From NCBI RefSeq assembly GCF_023072595.1, contig NZ_JALLGK010000002.1, positions 124,001-188,000 on the forward strand: a stretch of DNA of 64,000 nt, in the 5' to 3' direction. Numbering within the stretch: the stretch's first letter is position 1; the number at the start of each line of letters is the position of its first letter. The notes beneath the pieces are model-generated. The model was not told the origin of the DNA and did not search any database. It saw nothing but the letters and a program-made list of their open reading frames with translations. Below are positions 63,448-64,000 of the stretch, piece by piece. A program made the position numbers and the translations under genes. This DNA is from Streptomyces sp. XM4193. Lineage in GTDB: Bacteria; Actinomycetota; Actinomycetes; Streptomycetales; Streptomycetaceae.

Positions 63448-64000
63448 TGTTTCCCCCTGGGTCGGGATCGCCTGGGTGTTGCCGAACGTCGTGCCGGGTG
63501 CTGCGTCGAACGATGGCCGTGCGGTGCCGCGCGCGAGGACGTGCCCGGCCGTGCGGTGCCGATGCTCTGTCGGGCAGGGCTCGGCCTCGGGGCCCGCCGG
63601 ATCTCCGGGCTCGGGCCGCCGGGCGCGAACTCGGGTCGCCGGGTTCGGGCGTCGCCGGAATCCGGACTTGCCGGAGACCGGGCGCGGCTGCGTGCAGCCG
63701 AACGCCGGGTGTGTGGGGTGGCTGGTGCAAAAGTGACGGAAGATGCTTTGCGCAAGCGATGGTGAACGCCGGACAGGACGGTCTGCCGGGTCACCGGACG
63801 CCTCGGGCCGTGCGGTGGTCGTCCCCCTCCTGCGGGATTCGCCTCGCCTCAACCCCTCTATTCCCTGCGGGGGTTGAGGTGATTCCTGTACCGGCCCGGC
63901 GACTGTGCCGATTCCGCGACGCATGCCCGGCCGTCTCCGAACGAGGCAGCTCCGGCCGTGTGCAAGTCGCTGCGTTGGTGAATATGCCCCTGCTCGCGGG
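63448..64000. other. Right-end intergenic region
   Basis: About 550 nt with no convincing gene up to the window edge. It includes the inverted repeat at 63847-63879 and presumably the promoter of the minus-strand hypothetical gene. Confidence 0.35.
63847..63879. terminator. Inverted repeat, possible terminator
   Basis: cctcaacccc (63847-63856) and ggggttgagg (63870-63879) form a perfect 10-bp stem with a 13-nt loop. Direction and owner gene cannot be decided because the neighbouring gene lies beyond the window. Confidence 0.45.

Overview
The window is high-GC actinobacterial DNA, almost certainly from Streptomyces or a close relative. The signs are very strong G/C bias at third codon positions, many GTG starts and ATGA gene overlaps, a conservon operon (sensor kinase, Roadblock, DUF742, GTPase and P450s), an XRE/DUF397 pair, a c-di-AMP riboswitch in front of an Rpf-type muralytic enzyme, and an ImuA'/ImuB/DnaE2 mutasome. 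No tRNA, rRNA, insertion sequence, prophage or CRISPR array was recognised. Nearly all of the window reads as chromosomal core and shell genes.

Layout. 1-8.9 kb: leuA (cut by the left edge) behind a leucine-rich leader peptide, an emfourin-like small protein, recO, uppS, a strong convergent terminator, glyS, then the zinc regulon znuA-znuC-znuB-zur under a Zur-box promoter. 9-16.5 kb: dus, ppdK, a PhoX-like Tat-exported protein, and an Rpf-LysM-M23 cell-wall hydrolase under a c-di-AMP riboswitch. 17-20.5 kb: the assimilatory nitrite reductase nirB-nirD behind a candidate GlnR box. 20.5-27 kb: a conservon of cvnA-B-C-D, a P450 lacking the ExxR motif and a second, canonical P450, transcribed divergently from an AraC-type regulator. 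28-32.4 kb: a VOC protein and a three-subunit molybdenum hydroxylase of the PaoABC/xanthine-dehydrogenase type. 32.6-36.7 kb: F420/deazaflavin-type protein, a frameshifted SanA/YdcF-like gene, cutA, a GGCT-like gene, a subtilase with a changed oxyanion residue, and a GNAT enzyme.

37.2-39.9 kb holds a tightly coupled three-gene set: a polytopic membrane protein with a large outer domain, an ABC-type ATPase that has lost its Q-loop, signature and H-loop residues, and a CX5R phosphatase-like protein. It is the best candidate in the window for a poorly described system. 40-54 kb: alpha/beta hydrolase, DUF397/XRE regulator pair, small cysteine protein, DUF418 membrane protein, DPP-IV-like peptidase, DUF1266 protein, AlkZ-type winged-helix protein, double VOC protein, lipoprotein, cupin, and a divergent EamA exporter/LysR pair. 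54-64 kb: a GAF-PAS-GAF-PP2C phosphatase, the LexA-box-controlled imuA'-imuB-dnaE2 operon and a conserved hypothetical gene.

Working together: the zur/znu genes form a self-contained zinc homeostasis unit. NirBD feeds ammonium assimilation under probable nitrogen control. The conservon is a signalling module built on a small GTPase with attached P450s. The mutasome is the SOS mutagenesis unit. Several genes appear to be leaderless, with a TANNNT hexamer 6-8 nt before the start codon.
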